Shown here: piece after piece, positions 1-7,462 of the stretch
How the letters are laid out: every line of letters begins with the position of its first letter
Numbering within the stretch: the stretch's first letter is position 1
Source: Euryarchaeota archaeon UBA556
Lineage (GTDB): Archaea > Thermoplasmatota > Poseidoniia > Poseidoniales > Thalassarchaeaceae
DNA: 14,366 nucleotides
Assembly: GCA_002494975.1 (NCBI GenBank)
Contig: DADI01000054.1
Location: 1 to 14,366, forward strand
Reading direction: 5' to 3'
Program-made: the position numbers and the translations under genes
The notes under the pieces: generated by a model
Databases searched by the model: none
Told to the model about the DNA's origin: nothing
What the model saw: only the letters and a program-made list of their open reading frames with translations

Positions 1-339
1 CCAGTAACAATTTATTCTAGCCCTACGACTACTAATCTTACTATAGCCGCTCATGCGGGAGAATATTTAATTAAAACGGATGCTGGTGGGCATACTTTTA
101 ATCTGCCTTCCAGTTTCTCAGCCGGAGATCATTTTACAATTGTTTATGCACCGGCATCCACCACAACCAATCTTGGTATGGTTATCAATGCGGCCGCCGG
201 AGATTTTATAACTTGGTATGATGGCTCTGCTTCAGTATATGCTAACACTATTACTTGGACTCCTAAAGCCGGAGCCGCTATCACAATTATTGGAACTGCG
301 GCATCCACCAATTGGGTAGCAATTGGAACTGATCAATGA
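1..339 (+). CDS. Tail-fibre-like virion protein, C-terminal part (5' end outside window)
   Basis: Frame 1 is open from the first base to a TGA at 337-339, giving 112 residues without a start, so the gene is cut by the window edge. The visible part is rich in Thr, Ala, Gly and Ser with alternating hydrophobic residues, as in a beta-stranded fibre. It follows the pattern often seen at the C-terminus of phage tail fibres: a FNLPSSFSAGDHFTI segment, then a segment ending ITIIGTAASTNWVAIGT, meaning 'LPs..aG..ftI' followed by 'G...W..iG'. The likely role is receptor binding or a distal tail structure; that is inferred from pattern, not from a match. The next gene follows 14 nt later with its SD sequence touching this stop codon, so the two are co-transcribed. 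Confidence 0.6.
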   Translation, partial: PVTIYSSPTTTNLTIAAHAGEYLIKTDAGGHTFNLPSSFSAGDHFTIVYAPASTTTNLGMVINAAAGDFITWYDGSASVYANTITWTPKAGAAITIIGTAASTNWVAIGTDQ

Positions 340-353
340 AGGAGGGCTACTAA

Positions 354-1073
354 ATGGGAACATATAGTTTAGGACCGATGCCTTTAGGAGTAACGGAAGG
401 TGTAGCCGCCGGAGGCGGTGGTGGTCCACCAATAAAACCAGTAATTTACTCTAATTTAGCGGGTTACAATTCGGCCAATCCTACCAGATTTCAAGATTTA
501 GTAGAGATGGCTTCAGAAACAGGCCCTTTATGGGGAGGTAGTTATGGAGTATCAGACCCAGTCACCGGAACTGGAGTATATGGTATCGGTAATAACTATG
601 GTGGTGATAACGGATTTTCCGTTCCACCAAATCCCCAAAGAACAACTTTTGGAATTGGGATGCAAAATCTTATAAACTTAGTTACATATGATGTTGATGC
701 TGCTGATTATATGAATAATTATGCATTTTATGGAGGGGGTTGGGAAGATTTTTTAAATTTTGGTGCTTATGCTGAGGATCCTGGAGCCGGAGGGGCATCT
801 GCTGCCACTTCATGGAGTTGGGATGTTACCATAATTTCTCAATCATTCTCAGGCGGAGCAACTGCTATTACTCAAGGAACGGGAGCCACAACACAACAAG
901 CCGATTTTGCTAATAATCCCGGAGAAGGAGTATTAGAAGTAGTGAAATGGTCTTTAGGTCGGGGAGGAACAATCCTTGCAGGAGATAGTCTAAATATTGA
1001 AGTTGCCGTTACAGCCTCTAATGCAAATGGAAGTTCAACTGAGGCAGTAAATGTTGCTATAAATTGGGTTTGA
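354..1073 (+). CDS. Glycine-rich probable virion structural protein
   Basis: Unrecognised 239-residue protein. It starts with a short segment followed by a run of five glycines and two prolines (about residues 20-26), which looks like a flexible linker, then a Gly/Ala/Asn/Thr-rich body with many aromatic residues and no charged helix, signal peptide or membrane segment. The last 40 residues alternate as in beta strands and include a stretch rich in Ala, Ser and Asn. Composition and position directly after a tail-fibre-like gene suggest a tail or surface component. The start is well supported: GGAGGG at 341-346 lies 7 nt before ATG 354 and just after the previous stop. No catalytic motif is visible. 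Confidence 0.65.
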   Translation: MGTYSLGPMPLGVTEGVAAGGGGGPPIKPVIYSNLAGYNSANPTRFQDLVEMASETGPLWGGSYGVSDPVTGTGVYGIGNNYGGDNGFSVPPNPQRTTFGIGMQNLINLVTYDVDAADYMNNYAFYGGGWEDFLNFGAYAEDPGAGGASAATSWSWDVTIISQSFSGGATAITQGTGATTQQADFANNPGEGVLEVVKWSLGRGGTILAGDSLNIEVAVTASNANGSSTEAVNVAINWV

Positions 1074-1079
1074 AATAAA

Positions 1080-1086
1080 GGGAGTG
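1080..1086 (+). promoter_or_regulatory. SD sequence deciding the methyltransferase start
   Basis: GGGAGTG, complementary to the archaeal 16S 3' end apart from one missing G, lies 6 nt before ATG 1093. It overlaps the alternative in-frame GTG at 1084, which would have no usable ribosome binding site. Confidence 0.55.
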
Positions 1087-1092
1087 AATATT

Positions 1093-1776
1093 ATGAGTTG
1101 GTTTGTAGAAGAAAACATGGGTTGGTCGCAAACATATGATAAAAGATCTACTTGGACTGTAGAAATTCCGGAAAGTCAAGTCGGTGAACATTCTATTATC
1201 CATTATACTCCAGCAAACGAATCAGATTGGCATCCTTACTTTGAAAGATATGTTAGGGCTAGAAAAGAATCCCCACATTTGAAAAAATATACCACTCTTG
1301 TAAGAAATAATCATTGGATAACTATTATGCAAGACAGTTTTACGGAATTTGAAGAACACCAATGGTTGTGGGGTCATGCTACTGGAGATATATTAGTAAC
1401 TGGATTAGGAATAGGTTTTGTAAATGAATGGTTGATCAAGGCTCCGGGAGTAAAATCAGTCACCATTATTGAAAAAAATCAAGATGTTATCGATATGGTT
1501 TGGGATCACTGTGCTAAAGACGAAAGATTTACTTTAATTCATGCCGATGCGGATACTTGGGAAATTCCGGAAGGAAGCAGTTGGGATTGTATTTGGATCG
1601 ACCACGAAATAAGTGGACCTACTCATATAACAGAAATAACTGATAAATATCAACCTTATACTAATAACTTAGGATTTTATGGACAGTTTAAAAATTTAGA
1701 TAATTATTATGAGATCGATGCCGATTCCGGAATGTTAGAAATTAGAGATCCTAATCAAAAATTAGAATGGATGTAA
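1093..1776 (+). CDS. SAM-dependent methyltransferase, spermidine-synthase-like fold
   Basis: 227 residues from ATG 1093. A Rossmann-type SAM-binding motif VTGLGIGF lies at about residues 102-109, followed after a helix by a strand ending in an acidic residue (VTIIEKNQDVID, Glu about 127), the usual ribose-binding position. A second acidic motif (HADADTWEIP, about 150-159) and a DCIWIDHE strand (about 165-172) follow. This order is that of class I methyltransferases close to spermidine synthase. The substrate is unknown; proteins of this type are frequent beside phage structural genes. GGGAGTG at 1080-1086 is an SD sequence with proper spacing to ATG 1093, whereas the in-frame GTG at 1084 lies inside it, so I prefer 1093. 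The stop codon sits inside a 22-bp palindrome. Confidence 0.7.
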   Translation: MSWFVEENMGWSQTYDKRSTWTVEIPESQVGEHSIIHYTPANESDWHPYFERYVRARKESPHLKKYTTLVRNNHWITIMQDSFTEFEEHQWLWGHATGDILVTGLGIGFVNEWLIKAPGVKSVTIIEKNQDVIDMVWDHCAKDERFTLIHADADTWEIPEGSSWDCIWIDHEISGPTHITEITDKYQPYTNNLGFYGQFKNLDNYYEIDADSGMLEIRDPNQKLEWM

Positions 1777-1792
1777 TTAAATTTAATTACAT
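1771..1792. terminator. 22-bp perfect AT-rich palindrome, possible terminator
   Basis: ATGTAATTAAA is followed directly by its reverse complement TTTAATTACAT. The palindrome contains the methyltransferase stop codon (1774-1776) and stands at the end of the late operon, just before an independent promoter. It could form a hairpin in RNA and help end transcription, or bind a dimeric protein. No GC-rich stem plus U-run of the bacterial type is present. Confidence 0.4.
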
Positions 1793-1813
1793 TTAATTAT
1801 ATAAAACCCGTAA

Positions 1814-1836
1814 GTAACTAATCATTAAGTAGTTAC
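1814..1836. promoter_or_regulatory. Inverted repeat overlapping a promoter box, possible operator
   Basis: GTAACTA (1814-1820) and TAGTTAC (1830-1836) are exact reverse complements separated by 9 nt. The right arm overlaps the second half of the promoter box at 1825-1834. A dimeric repressor bound here would cover the TATA region of the small gene at 1853. The binding protein is unknown; the tandem HTH protein at 6373-7359 is only a candidate by being the one clear HTH protein in the window. Confidence 0.35.
1825..1834 (+). promoter_or_regulatory. Archaeal-type promoter box (TTAAGTAGTT)
   Basis: The box ends 18 nt before ATG 1853, which puts the expected transcription start at or next to the ATG. 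It shares its sequence with the box at 7400-7409 and its spacing with the other boxes listed here. Confidence 0.6.
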
Positions 1837-1852
1837 AAAAGAAGAATAAAGT

Positions 1853-2098
1853 ATGGATCCGAATAGTTTACCCGCCGCAGTTCCTAAAACTCGTATGACG
1901 GTGACTAGATTAGGTCATAAAATAGATGACTTACATGAAACTATGGACTCTTTGCACCAAGAAATTGAGGAAATAAAAGTTGTTCTTAAAAGTTTAGTAA
2001 AGTTAAATTTAGAATTAGAGCCAGGTAAAGAAGAAACCGATATAAAAATATCCAAAAAAGATTCACCAAATAAAAATTTAGATCTTGGATATCAATAA
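1853..2098 (+). CDS. Small coiled-coil protein
   Basis: 81 residues, unrecognised. Residues about 20-55 form a heptad-like amphipathic helix (pattern IDDLHETMDSLHQEIEEIKV) with leucine, isoleucine or valine at a/d positions, consistent with a short coiled coil and oligomerisation. The C-terminal third is lysine- and aspartate-rich and probably disordered. It is transcribed alone from the box at 1825-1834, probably as a leaderless mRNA because no SD precedes ATG 1853. It is convergent with the polymerase gene, which ends 25 nt away. No function can be assigned; a scaffold or adaptor role would fit the shape. Confidence 0.6.
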   Translation: MDPNSLPAAVPKTRMTVTRLGHKIDDLHETMDSLHQEIEEIKVVLKSLVKLNLELEPGKEETDIKISKKDSPNKNLDLGYQ

Positions 2099-2123
2099 GT
2101 TAACCTTATTCATATTAAAAATT

Positions 2124-5100
2124 TTAAAATAATTTTGTTTGTTTTAATTCATCTTGATCATCAAAAGTTTGTGATACCCACAACGAAACGAAATCGTGCA
2201 ACTGTTCAATGTATTCATCACAACCATAGCGATCTACTAATTCAGTCATTAATCCATTATATTTCTTAACTGAACCTTGACTTACAGTCAAAATTAGATT
2301 TCCATCACAAATAACTACTTCATCTTCCCCCGTCATTGACTCATCATGAGATTTTTCTGATAGAACCGTGCGACATTTACCCGAAATAGGAGGTCGGCGA
2401 TATTTAGCCCCACATCGAGGACATCTTACGGATTGCTGTCCGAAGGCTCGCAAATTTCCTCTCATATCTCGAATCAAATGTCTATCTATTAATTTACTGG
2501 CTTGCACTTGATTATCAACTGAATATAGTAATTCTCCTAGTGCAAATTGAGCCATAGTTTTTTGCTTCATAGATTCTAATTCCGTATATGGATTATCGGC
2601 GGGACCGCCCGCACAATCATCGGAATCATGAGTAAACCCAAATCCAGATAACTCGGCTGGACTTCCTAATCTACTTTCTACAATTTCGACTCCAAATTTT
2701 ACGGCATCTTTGGCCGGAGGAAAATCTTGGGTGGCTTCATAAAAAGATACTGGATATTGAGTTACGGTTTCTATATTCAAAGCCTCTTTATCAATTTCCG
2801 AAGGATTAATCTTCATCGTCAAAATTAAGGGAGCATCCATTTGTCCTCCTCGAGTAGAAGGCAAAAATGATTTACTAAAATTCAGCAACCCATCTAACAA
2901 TAACAAGAAAGCATCGATATCTCCATCACAATTTCTTCTCTTAGCCGCATGGAAAAACGGATGGCCATAATGACCTTTTACCGCCGCAAATCCAATAATG
3001 CGGCATACGATTGAACCGCTAGTGTGAGGGGCAATTCCCATTCCTAGATGACCGATTAAATCAGAAATGTTTTTACAATTATAAAATGGATCTTGATCAT
3101 ATAACTTTTCTAGCAATTCATCTAAATATTGTGTAGCCGCCAGTAAGTTCTCGGCACAATTCAAAGGCAAAACTACATCTTGCACACGCAATTCAAGAAT
3201 TTGTTCTGGAGAAATCAAAGGGTCCCCCATCCAATCAGTATCATATCCAAGTTCGATGGCTTTTTCTACGGTCAAGCCAATTTCACGAGGTTTGAAATGG
3301 GTCATAGTAATATCTACCATATCATATCGGAGAGTCCCATCTCTAAAAGTGGAGACACCGTGTTTATATCGCAGCACTCCTTTTAGCATATCTTCGGGAA
3401 CTCTTTCTATACTACTCATTCCCTTAATTCCTTTCACGTTAGGCGAACCAGTTACTTCGGCTTTTATTAAAGATTCCTCCCAAAGTTTATTGTAATCTAC
3501 ATCCATTTCATCTACTTCTTTGAACTCGGTAGGAATAACCAGCACCTCTGAATCTGGATCCGTAGGATCTGATAATCTTCTAATAAACTTTTTCCAAGTG
3601 GTCTGTCCCGTGCCTGGAATTATTCGAGAACCTAATTGCACTTCCACTCTTTTTTGAGCCGCATCTCGCAGCAATCTTTTATTTCCAACCTGGTGTCCTA
3701 CTGGAAATAAACTATGCAAAGCCGGTTTCATTTCACGAGGTTTAGAACCTTCCGGTTTACCCATTCTAGCACCGATACGAAGTGTCAAGTTGGGCTTCAC
3801 TAGAAACCGCCCGTTTATGGTGCTTTCCAGCCACTTCCAGCCATCCTCTGAAACGTTGACTACCTCCACCCCATTTTGGACTAACCAACCCCAAAAAGAA
3901 CCCTTCAAGCAAGTTAATACTCCGGCCGAATCTACATCAAATCCTAAGCGATATACTAGTTCCATTCCGGCTGATGTAGCCTTTGGGTCTTCATCAATTA
4001 CTCTAACTAAGTCCGGAAATTCTCCAGAACAGTCTACCCTAGTAATCTTTTTTAAGTTCTCTAATTCCTCTCCGGAGCATTCCGAGTAGAATCCCAATAG
4101 ACTCGGATGTAACGGCAACCCGGAACCGGGGATTTTACTATTCCTTACTTCCTCAAAAGCGGCTTCGACCGAAGCCAGTTCTTCGACTCCACCTAACTGA
4201 GTATGCCATTCGGTCACGTATGGACTTGGAGGCAAGACATGATTATTTTCTAAGAATTCTCCGACCGGCACTAATAACTCTCCCAGATCCCAAATCTTTT
4301 TTATCGGCCACTCTGGATCAGTCGCTAATCCCTCCGGTAGCATCTCAGGGTCTTGAATCCTTTTGGCAGACCCGTCTTGAAATTCTACATACGGACCTTC
4401 GATAGAAGAACAAGGAGTTACTACCGTTCCTTTACCTGGCCGTTCATATTTTAATTGAGTTCCCGTAATAAAAAATCCATTTACTACTTTCATTGTAGCC
4501 GGATGCACTGCCGTTGTCGCTAGTCCCGCTAATCGACTTCGACCATATCTTAATCTAAATCCTCCGGGTCGCATAGGTTGAGAAAAGATTGGTCTTCCCG
4601 CCACCATGTCAGCCAAAAACTTTTTGATGGGTTTTAGTTCCGTAATCTTTTCATCATCGTCACTGTTTCCAGAAACGAAATCTCTCAACCATTCCCATTC
4701 TTTGAATCCTAATTCATCGGTATATTTTAGAATCTTGGGTGCTTTTAGCACCAGCCCTTCACACATAACTAATAACATTCCTTCTCTAACTTTATTAGTA
4801 GGCACTCTAGGTAAATCTCTTTGTCCGGATACTTCATCTCCGACACCTTCTCCATCAATATAAACGGGACAATTTTGAGCAATCACTTCTAATTGCGGAT
4901 TAGAAGGTCGATATTGTAGTCCTCTTGAATATTTTGATACTTCTTCTTTATATCTTTCTACTTCATTCCAAGTTATTTGTGGAGGCACTAATCCAAAATC
5001 ACGCCGCAGAATATCTCCAATTAAAACTGATAGGGCTTGCCCCGTTCCTCCTGCAGATCTAATCGGACCCGCATAATTAATTGCTAGCGATCGGGATCCA

Positions 5101-5738
5101 TCATCATTAGAAATAATTCTACAGTTTACTACTCCTTCTAACGGAGCCACCAAAATACCTTCGGTAAGCACTGCTAGTCCTGCACAAACTCCATGATAAA
5201 TACATAATGCCATTCTAGTTTTGGCAATCTGGTTACGATAAGTTGGAGGAATTTCTTCGAATTCTTTTAATGTTTCTTGCCAGGAGTTTTCTTTAATTTT
5301 ATTTTTGTAGTTGATCAGGAGTCCCGCTCCAGAACAATCTTTACAATCTTTTTTGCGATATCCAACTTTCATAGTTCCGGAGCCATCACAAGCAGAACAT
5401 TTTGTTGACTCTCCATAAAGATAAGTTTCTGCTGCCACAATACGAGCAATATCTAAAGCCACTAATTCTCTATTACCTTTATGATGCACAGTCAATTCAC
5501 GAATGTGTTGAGCCGTATTTCTAGTGTGTAAAAATTCTAATAACTGTTGGGTTCGGTCTGCTAAATCGTTGGCTTGTGGAATTTCACAAACTAATTCTGG
5601 ATCATGTCCCTGAGAGCGACAAACATTTACTAATTCATAAAGTTCATCAGTATCTTCTTTTAGTGATTGATAATAAGGTTCATAGTCAATTACTTGTGGT
5701 TTGCGATTAATAACGTTATCACTAGAACCAATAGACAT
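2124..5738 (-). CDS. polC: Archaeal family D DNA polymerase, large catalytic subunit DP2
   Basis: 1204 residues, full length for DP2 and without an intein. Features in order: an N-terminal zinc-type module with C114, C117, C132 and C135; the conserved DP2 segment INYAGPIRSAGGTGQALSVL at 221-240; and the catalytic motif NCDGDIDA at 936-943 followed by LLLLDGLLNFSKSFLP and RGGQMDAPLILT. The metal-binding aspartates D938 and D940 are intact. A C-terminal zinc module (C1106, C1109, C1122, C1144) precedes LTVSQGSVKKY. The protein would be the replicative polymerase, normally working with the DP1 exonuclease subunit, which is not in this window. The very C-terminus, KQTKLF, resembles a cut-short clamp-binding (PIP) motif. 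ATG 5738 is 20 nt from a promoter box, so the mRNA is probably leaderless. Virus versus host chromosome is judged from the neighbours only. Confidence 0.95.
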   Translation of the reverse strand: MSIGSSDNVINRKPQVIDYEPYYQSLKEDTDELYELVNVCRSQGHDPELVCEIPQANDLADRTQQLLEFLHTRNTAQHIRELTVHHKGNRELVALDIARIVAAETYLYGESTKCSACDGSGTMKVGYRKKDCKDCSGAGLLINYKNKIKENSWQETLKEFEEIPPTYRNQIAKTRMALCIYHGVCAGLAVLTEGILVAPLEGVVNCRIISNDDGSRSLAINYAGPIRSAGGTGQALSVLIGDILRRDFGLVPPQITWNEVERYKEEVSKYSRGLQYRPSNPQLEVIAQNCPVYIDGEGVGDEVSGQRDLPRVPTNKVREGMLLVMCEGLVLKAPKILKYTDELGFKEWEWLRDFVSGNSDDDEKITELKPIKKFLADMVAGRPIFSQPMRPGGFRLRYGRSRLAGLATTAVHPATMKVVNGFFITGTQLKYERPGKGTVVTPCSSIEGPYVEFQDGSAKRIQDPEMLPEGLATDPEWPIKKIWDLGELLVPVGEFLENNHVLPPSPYVTEWHTQLGGVEELASVEAAFEEVRNSKIPGSGLPLHPSLLGFYSECSGEELENLKKITRVDCSGEFPDLVRVIDEDPKATSAGMELVYRLGFDVDSAGVLTCLKGSFWGWLVQNGVEVVNVSEDGWKWLESTINGRFLVKPNLTLRIGARMGKPEGSKPREMKPALHSLFPVGHQVGNKRLLRDAAQKRVEVQLGSRIIPGTGQTTWKKFIRRLSDPTDPDSEVLVIPTEFKEVDEMDVDYNKLWEESLIKAEVTGSPNVKGIKGMSSIERVPEDMLKGVLRYKHGVSTFRDGTLRYDMVDITMTHFKPREIGLTVEKAIELGYDTDWMGDPLISPEQILELRVQDVVLPLNCAENLLAATQYLDELLEKLYDQDPFYNCKNISDLIGHLGMGIAPHTSGSIVCRIIGFAAVKGHYGHPFFHAAKRRNCDGDIDAFLLLLDGLLNFSKSFLPSTRGGQMDAPLILTMKINPSEIDKEALNIETVTQYPVSFYEATQDFPPAKDAVKFGVEIVESRLGSPAELSGFGFTHDSDDCAGGPADNPYTELESMKQKTMAQFALGELLYSVDNQVQASKLIDRHLIRDMRGNLRAFGQQSVRCPRCGAKYRRPPISGKCRTVLSEKSHDESMTGEDEVVICDGNLILTVSQGSVKKYNGLMTELVDRYGCDEYIEQLHDFVSLWVSQTFDDQDELKQTKLF

Positions 5739-5758
5739 TACTCTAAACTATGGTTATC

Positions 5759-5768
5759 ACCTATTTAA
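5759..5768 (-). promoter_or_regulatory. Promoter box of the PolD gene (TTAAATAGGT)
   Basis: On the minus strand the box ends 20 nt before ATG 5738, with no SD in between, as expected for a leaderless transcript. It is identical to the boxes at 9910-9919 and 10661-10670. Confidence 0.65.
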
Positions 5769-5783
5769 CTAAATCGTAGAGTC

Positions 5784-5802
5784 CAATTTTAGAGTAAAAT
5801 TG
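5784..5802 (-). terminator. Hairpin after the SAP-protein gene
   Basis: CAATTTTA and TAAAATTG are exact complements around a 3-nt loop. The hairpin sits between the stop of the SAP-protein gene and the PolD promoter, so it could end the SAP transcript or separate the two units. Confidence 0.4.
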
Positions 5803-5809
5803 AATTGAT

Positions 5810-6304
5810 TTATTCTTCTTCACGGGACAAAGCCTCTTGAAGTCTAGCAACTAATTCTGCTTTCTTACCAGAAACCTTTAATCCTTGTGCTCGACAAAGA
5901 TCTTTTAGTTCTGCTAAGGTCAGCAAATTTATGTCTATTTCTAAGCCAGTTTCTTCTTGAACTTCTTCTTCGATAGCCTCTTCTAATGCGTCTGATAGAA
6001 GAACTTCTCCATCACCTTGATCAACTGCATCTAAAGTTTCTTCGACTATTTCGGAGATCGAATCGGCAACCTTTTCTAAAGCATTATCAACTTCTACTTC
6101 CACACCAGTCGCATCTTCAATAGCATCTTCTATTTCATCAGCAACCATATCTTTGTTCTCGGACCACCAAAGACCCAAAAAGGTCACAGCAGCCGCACCG
6201 GCTACCACAATTAATTCGTCAGTATAGGAGGTCAATTGTGAGGCTAAAAATGAACCCACAGCGGTTAAACCTGCCAAAGTAGTTTTTACAGATCTCTCAG
6301 TCAT
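5810..6304 (-). CDS. Membrane-anchored SAP-domain protein
   Basis: 164 residues. Two hydrophobic segments lie at the N-terminus (about 8-24 and 31-47, the second being LIVVAGAAAVTFLGLWW), then a strongly acidic region (about 52-122) predicted to be helical or disordered, then a SAP-like DNA-binding motif at about 126-159 (LLTLAELKDLCRAQGLKVSG, followed by KKAELVARLQEAL). The SAP fold is a helix-extended-helix that binds AT-rich DNA in other proteins. The arrangement suggests DNA is tethered to the membrane through an acidic spacer; that role is inference. ATG 6304 follows a promoter box by 19 nt. Its position between the polymerase and an HTH protein suits replication, segregation or packaging. 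Confidence 0.75.
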   Translation of the reverse strand: MTERSVKTTLAGLTAVGSFLASQLTSYTDELIVVAGAAAVTFLGLWWSENKDMVADEIEDAIEDATGVEVEVDNALEKVADSISEIVEETLDAVDQGDGEVLLSDALEEAIEEEVQEETGLEIDINLLTLAELKDLCRAQGLKVSGKKAELVARLQEALSREEE

Positions 6305-6323
6305 GTGAATAGTTATATTAACT

Positions 6324-6333
6324 ACCTACTTAA
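6324..6333 (-). promoter_or_regulatory. Promoter box of the SAP-protein gene (TTAAGTAGGT)
   Basis: The box ends 19 nt before ATG 6304 on the minus strand, and no SD sequence lies between, consistent with a leaderless mRNA. Confidence 0.6.
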
Positions 6334-6355
6334 TACTTCTTACTGTATCTATTTT

Positions 6356-6367
6356 CATTAATTAATG
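6356..6367. terminator. Short AT palindrome after the tandem-HTH gene
   Basis: CATTAATTAATG is self-complementary and lies just downstream of the HTH gene stop. It may contribute to transcription termination, but palindromes of this length and composition are common in AT-rich DNA. Confidence 0.2.
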
Positions 6368-6372
6368 ATTAA

Positions 6373-7359
6373 TTATGTAATAGTATATCTAAACGGTATT
6401 TTCATACCTTTAGGTGGGAATATTTTCAGATCATTCTGAGTCAAGAAAAAGGTTTGAAATACTCCATCAATGGTAATTGGAGTTTGCACAAATGCCGCCG
6501 TTTTAGACATAAATTCTGGAGTTGTGCTGCTAGCATCCAAACGATTAGAATCAACGCCAATATTTATTTTTTCCGCAAATCTAAGATTATATCTTTGCAG
6601 TAACTGTTCTAATTTAGAAACATTTATTAAATTCATAGAATTATTTAATCTATTATTTTGAGTAGCGTGATAAGCCACCTTAGAATTTTGCATAAACTTA
6701 GATCCTAGCAATGGATCTTTGACATCAAAAGTTTCAAACTTTCCTTTTAAGAAAGCCACGAGCATAGGCTTGTAAAATTGAGCAGTTTCTACTGCATTGA
6801 AAGTGCTATAAAATCCGTCTAAATCAAATTGCCACCAGATATCCGCATAATTAGGGTCGGCTCGTCCTTTGGATCCACGTTTAAGTGGACCGACATTACC
6901 GCCCTTCTTTCCTTGAAGTTTATCGTCTAAGCCTATCAATTTTCCATAGACTACTAAATTATGACGGAATACAGGTAAGAAATTAGATTCCCAGCGATTA
7001 CCCACTTTAGAAATAATTGATACTTGTGTTCCGGAACCATCATCTAAAGTTTGACGGCTCATAGTTCGCACCGTAGTTCCTGCCTCTTTAGCAGATTTTG
7101 AAGCCGATTTTCCATCTCCCATAGAACTAAGAAAAGAATTAATTCGAGCCGACATCGGAGGTTCAATAATAATTTTACCAGATTTACCAGATCTAGACCA
7201 AGTAATTTTATTAGCCGTCAACCATTTGAAAATACTGGCACGAGTAGTTCCGGCTGCACGAGCCGCCTGATAAATACCTTCATTTAAAGTTAGCATTCGG
7301 TCAATGGCTAGCATCACCCGATTTTCCAAAGCGGCCGTCATTCCTTGTGGTCTAACCAT
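6373..7359 (-). CDS. Tandem helix-turn-helix DNA-binding protein
   Basis: 328 residues from ATG 7359. Two helix-turn-helix-like segments share the same core: GIYQAARAAGTTRASIFKWL (28-47) and SASKSAKEAGTTVRTMSRQT (85-104), both with A-x-x-AGTT-x-x-(S/T)-(I/M). They look like an internal duplication. The remaining 220 residues are basic in the middle (around KGGNVGPLKRGSKGR) and otherwise unrecognised. It probably binds viral DNA as a regulator or a replication/packaging factor. The start is uncertain: in-frame TTG 7374 and GTG 7371 lie upstream. I prefer ATG because TATA-like TAATATATAG (7389-7380) precedes it by 20 nt, although the family-type box at 7400-7409 would fit TTG better. Confidence 0.65.
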   Translation of the reverse strand: MVRPQGMTAALENRVMLAIDRMLTLNEGIYQAARAAGTTRASIFKWLTANKITWSRSGKSGKIIIEPPMSARINSFLSSMGDGKSASKSAKEAGTTVRTMSRQTLDDGSGTQVSIISKVGNRWESNFLPVFRHNLVVYGKLIGLDDKLQGKKGGNVGPLKRGSKGRADPNYADIWWQFDLDGFYSTFNAVETAQFYKPMLVAFLKGKFETFDVKDPLLGSKFMQNSKVAYHATQNNRLNNSMNLINVSKLEQLLQRYNLRFAEKINIGVDSNRLDASSTTPEFMSKTAAFVQTPITIDGVFQTFFLTQNDLKIFPPKGMKIPFRYTIT

Positions 7360-7399
7360 TTTTTCACACACCAATAGATACTATATATTAGATACTACC

Positions 7400-7409
7400 A
7401 ACTACTTAA
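7400..7409 (-). promoter_or_regulatory. Promoter box upstream of the tandem-HTH gene (TTAAGTAGTT)
   Basis: Identical to the box at 1825-1834. It is 25 nt from the possible TTG start and 40 nt from ATG 7359, so here either a short leader exists or the second TATA-like element at 7380-7389 is used. Confidence 0.45.
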
Positions 7410-7433
7410 CCATTCACTTTAAATCAAGTATGT

Positions 7434-7443
7434 TTATATAGTT
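7434..7443 (+). promoter_or_regulatory. Promoter box of the four-cysteine gene (TTATATAGTT)
   Basis: Differs from TTAAGTAGTT at two positions and lies 19 nt before ATG 7463. It is divergent to the HTH-gene promoter in the same 103-nt spacer. Confidence 0.5.
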
Positions 7444-7462
7444 AAAAGAACTATATTAATCT

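Noticed and set aside
232..432. Minus-strand reading frame opposite the tail-fibre-like and glycine-rich genes
   Set aside because: It crosses two well-supported plus-strand genes with SD sequence and shows no codon or protein-family signal.
3180..4863. Several short plus-strand frames inside the polymerase gene
   Set aside because: They are antisense shadows of a gene with clear conserved motifs throughout.
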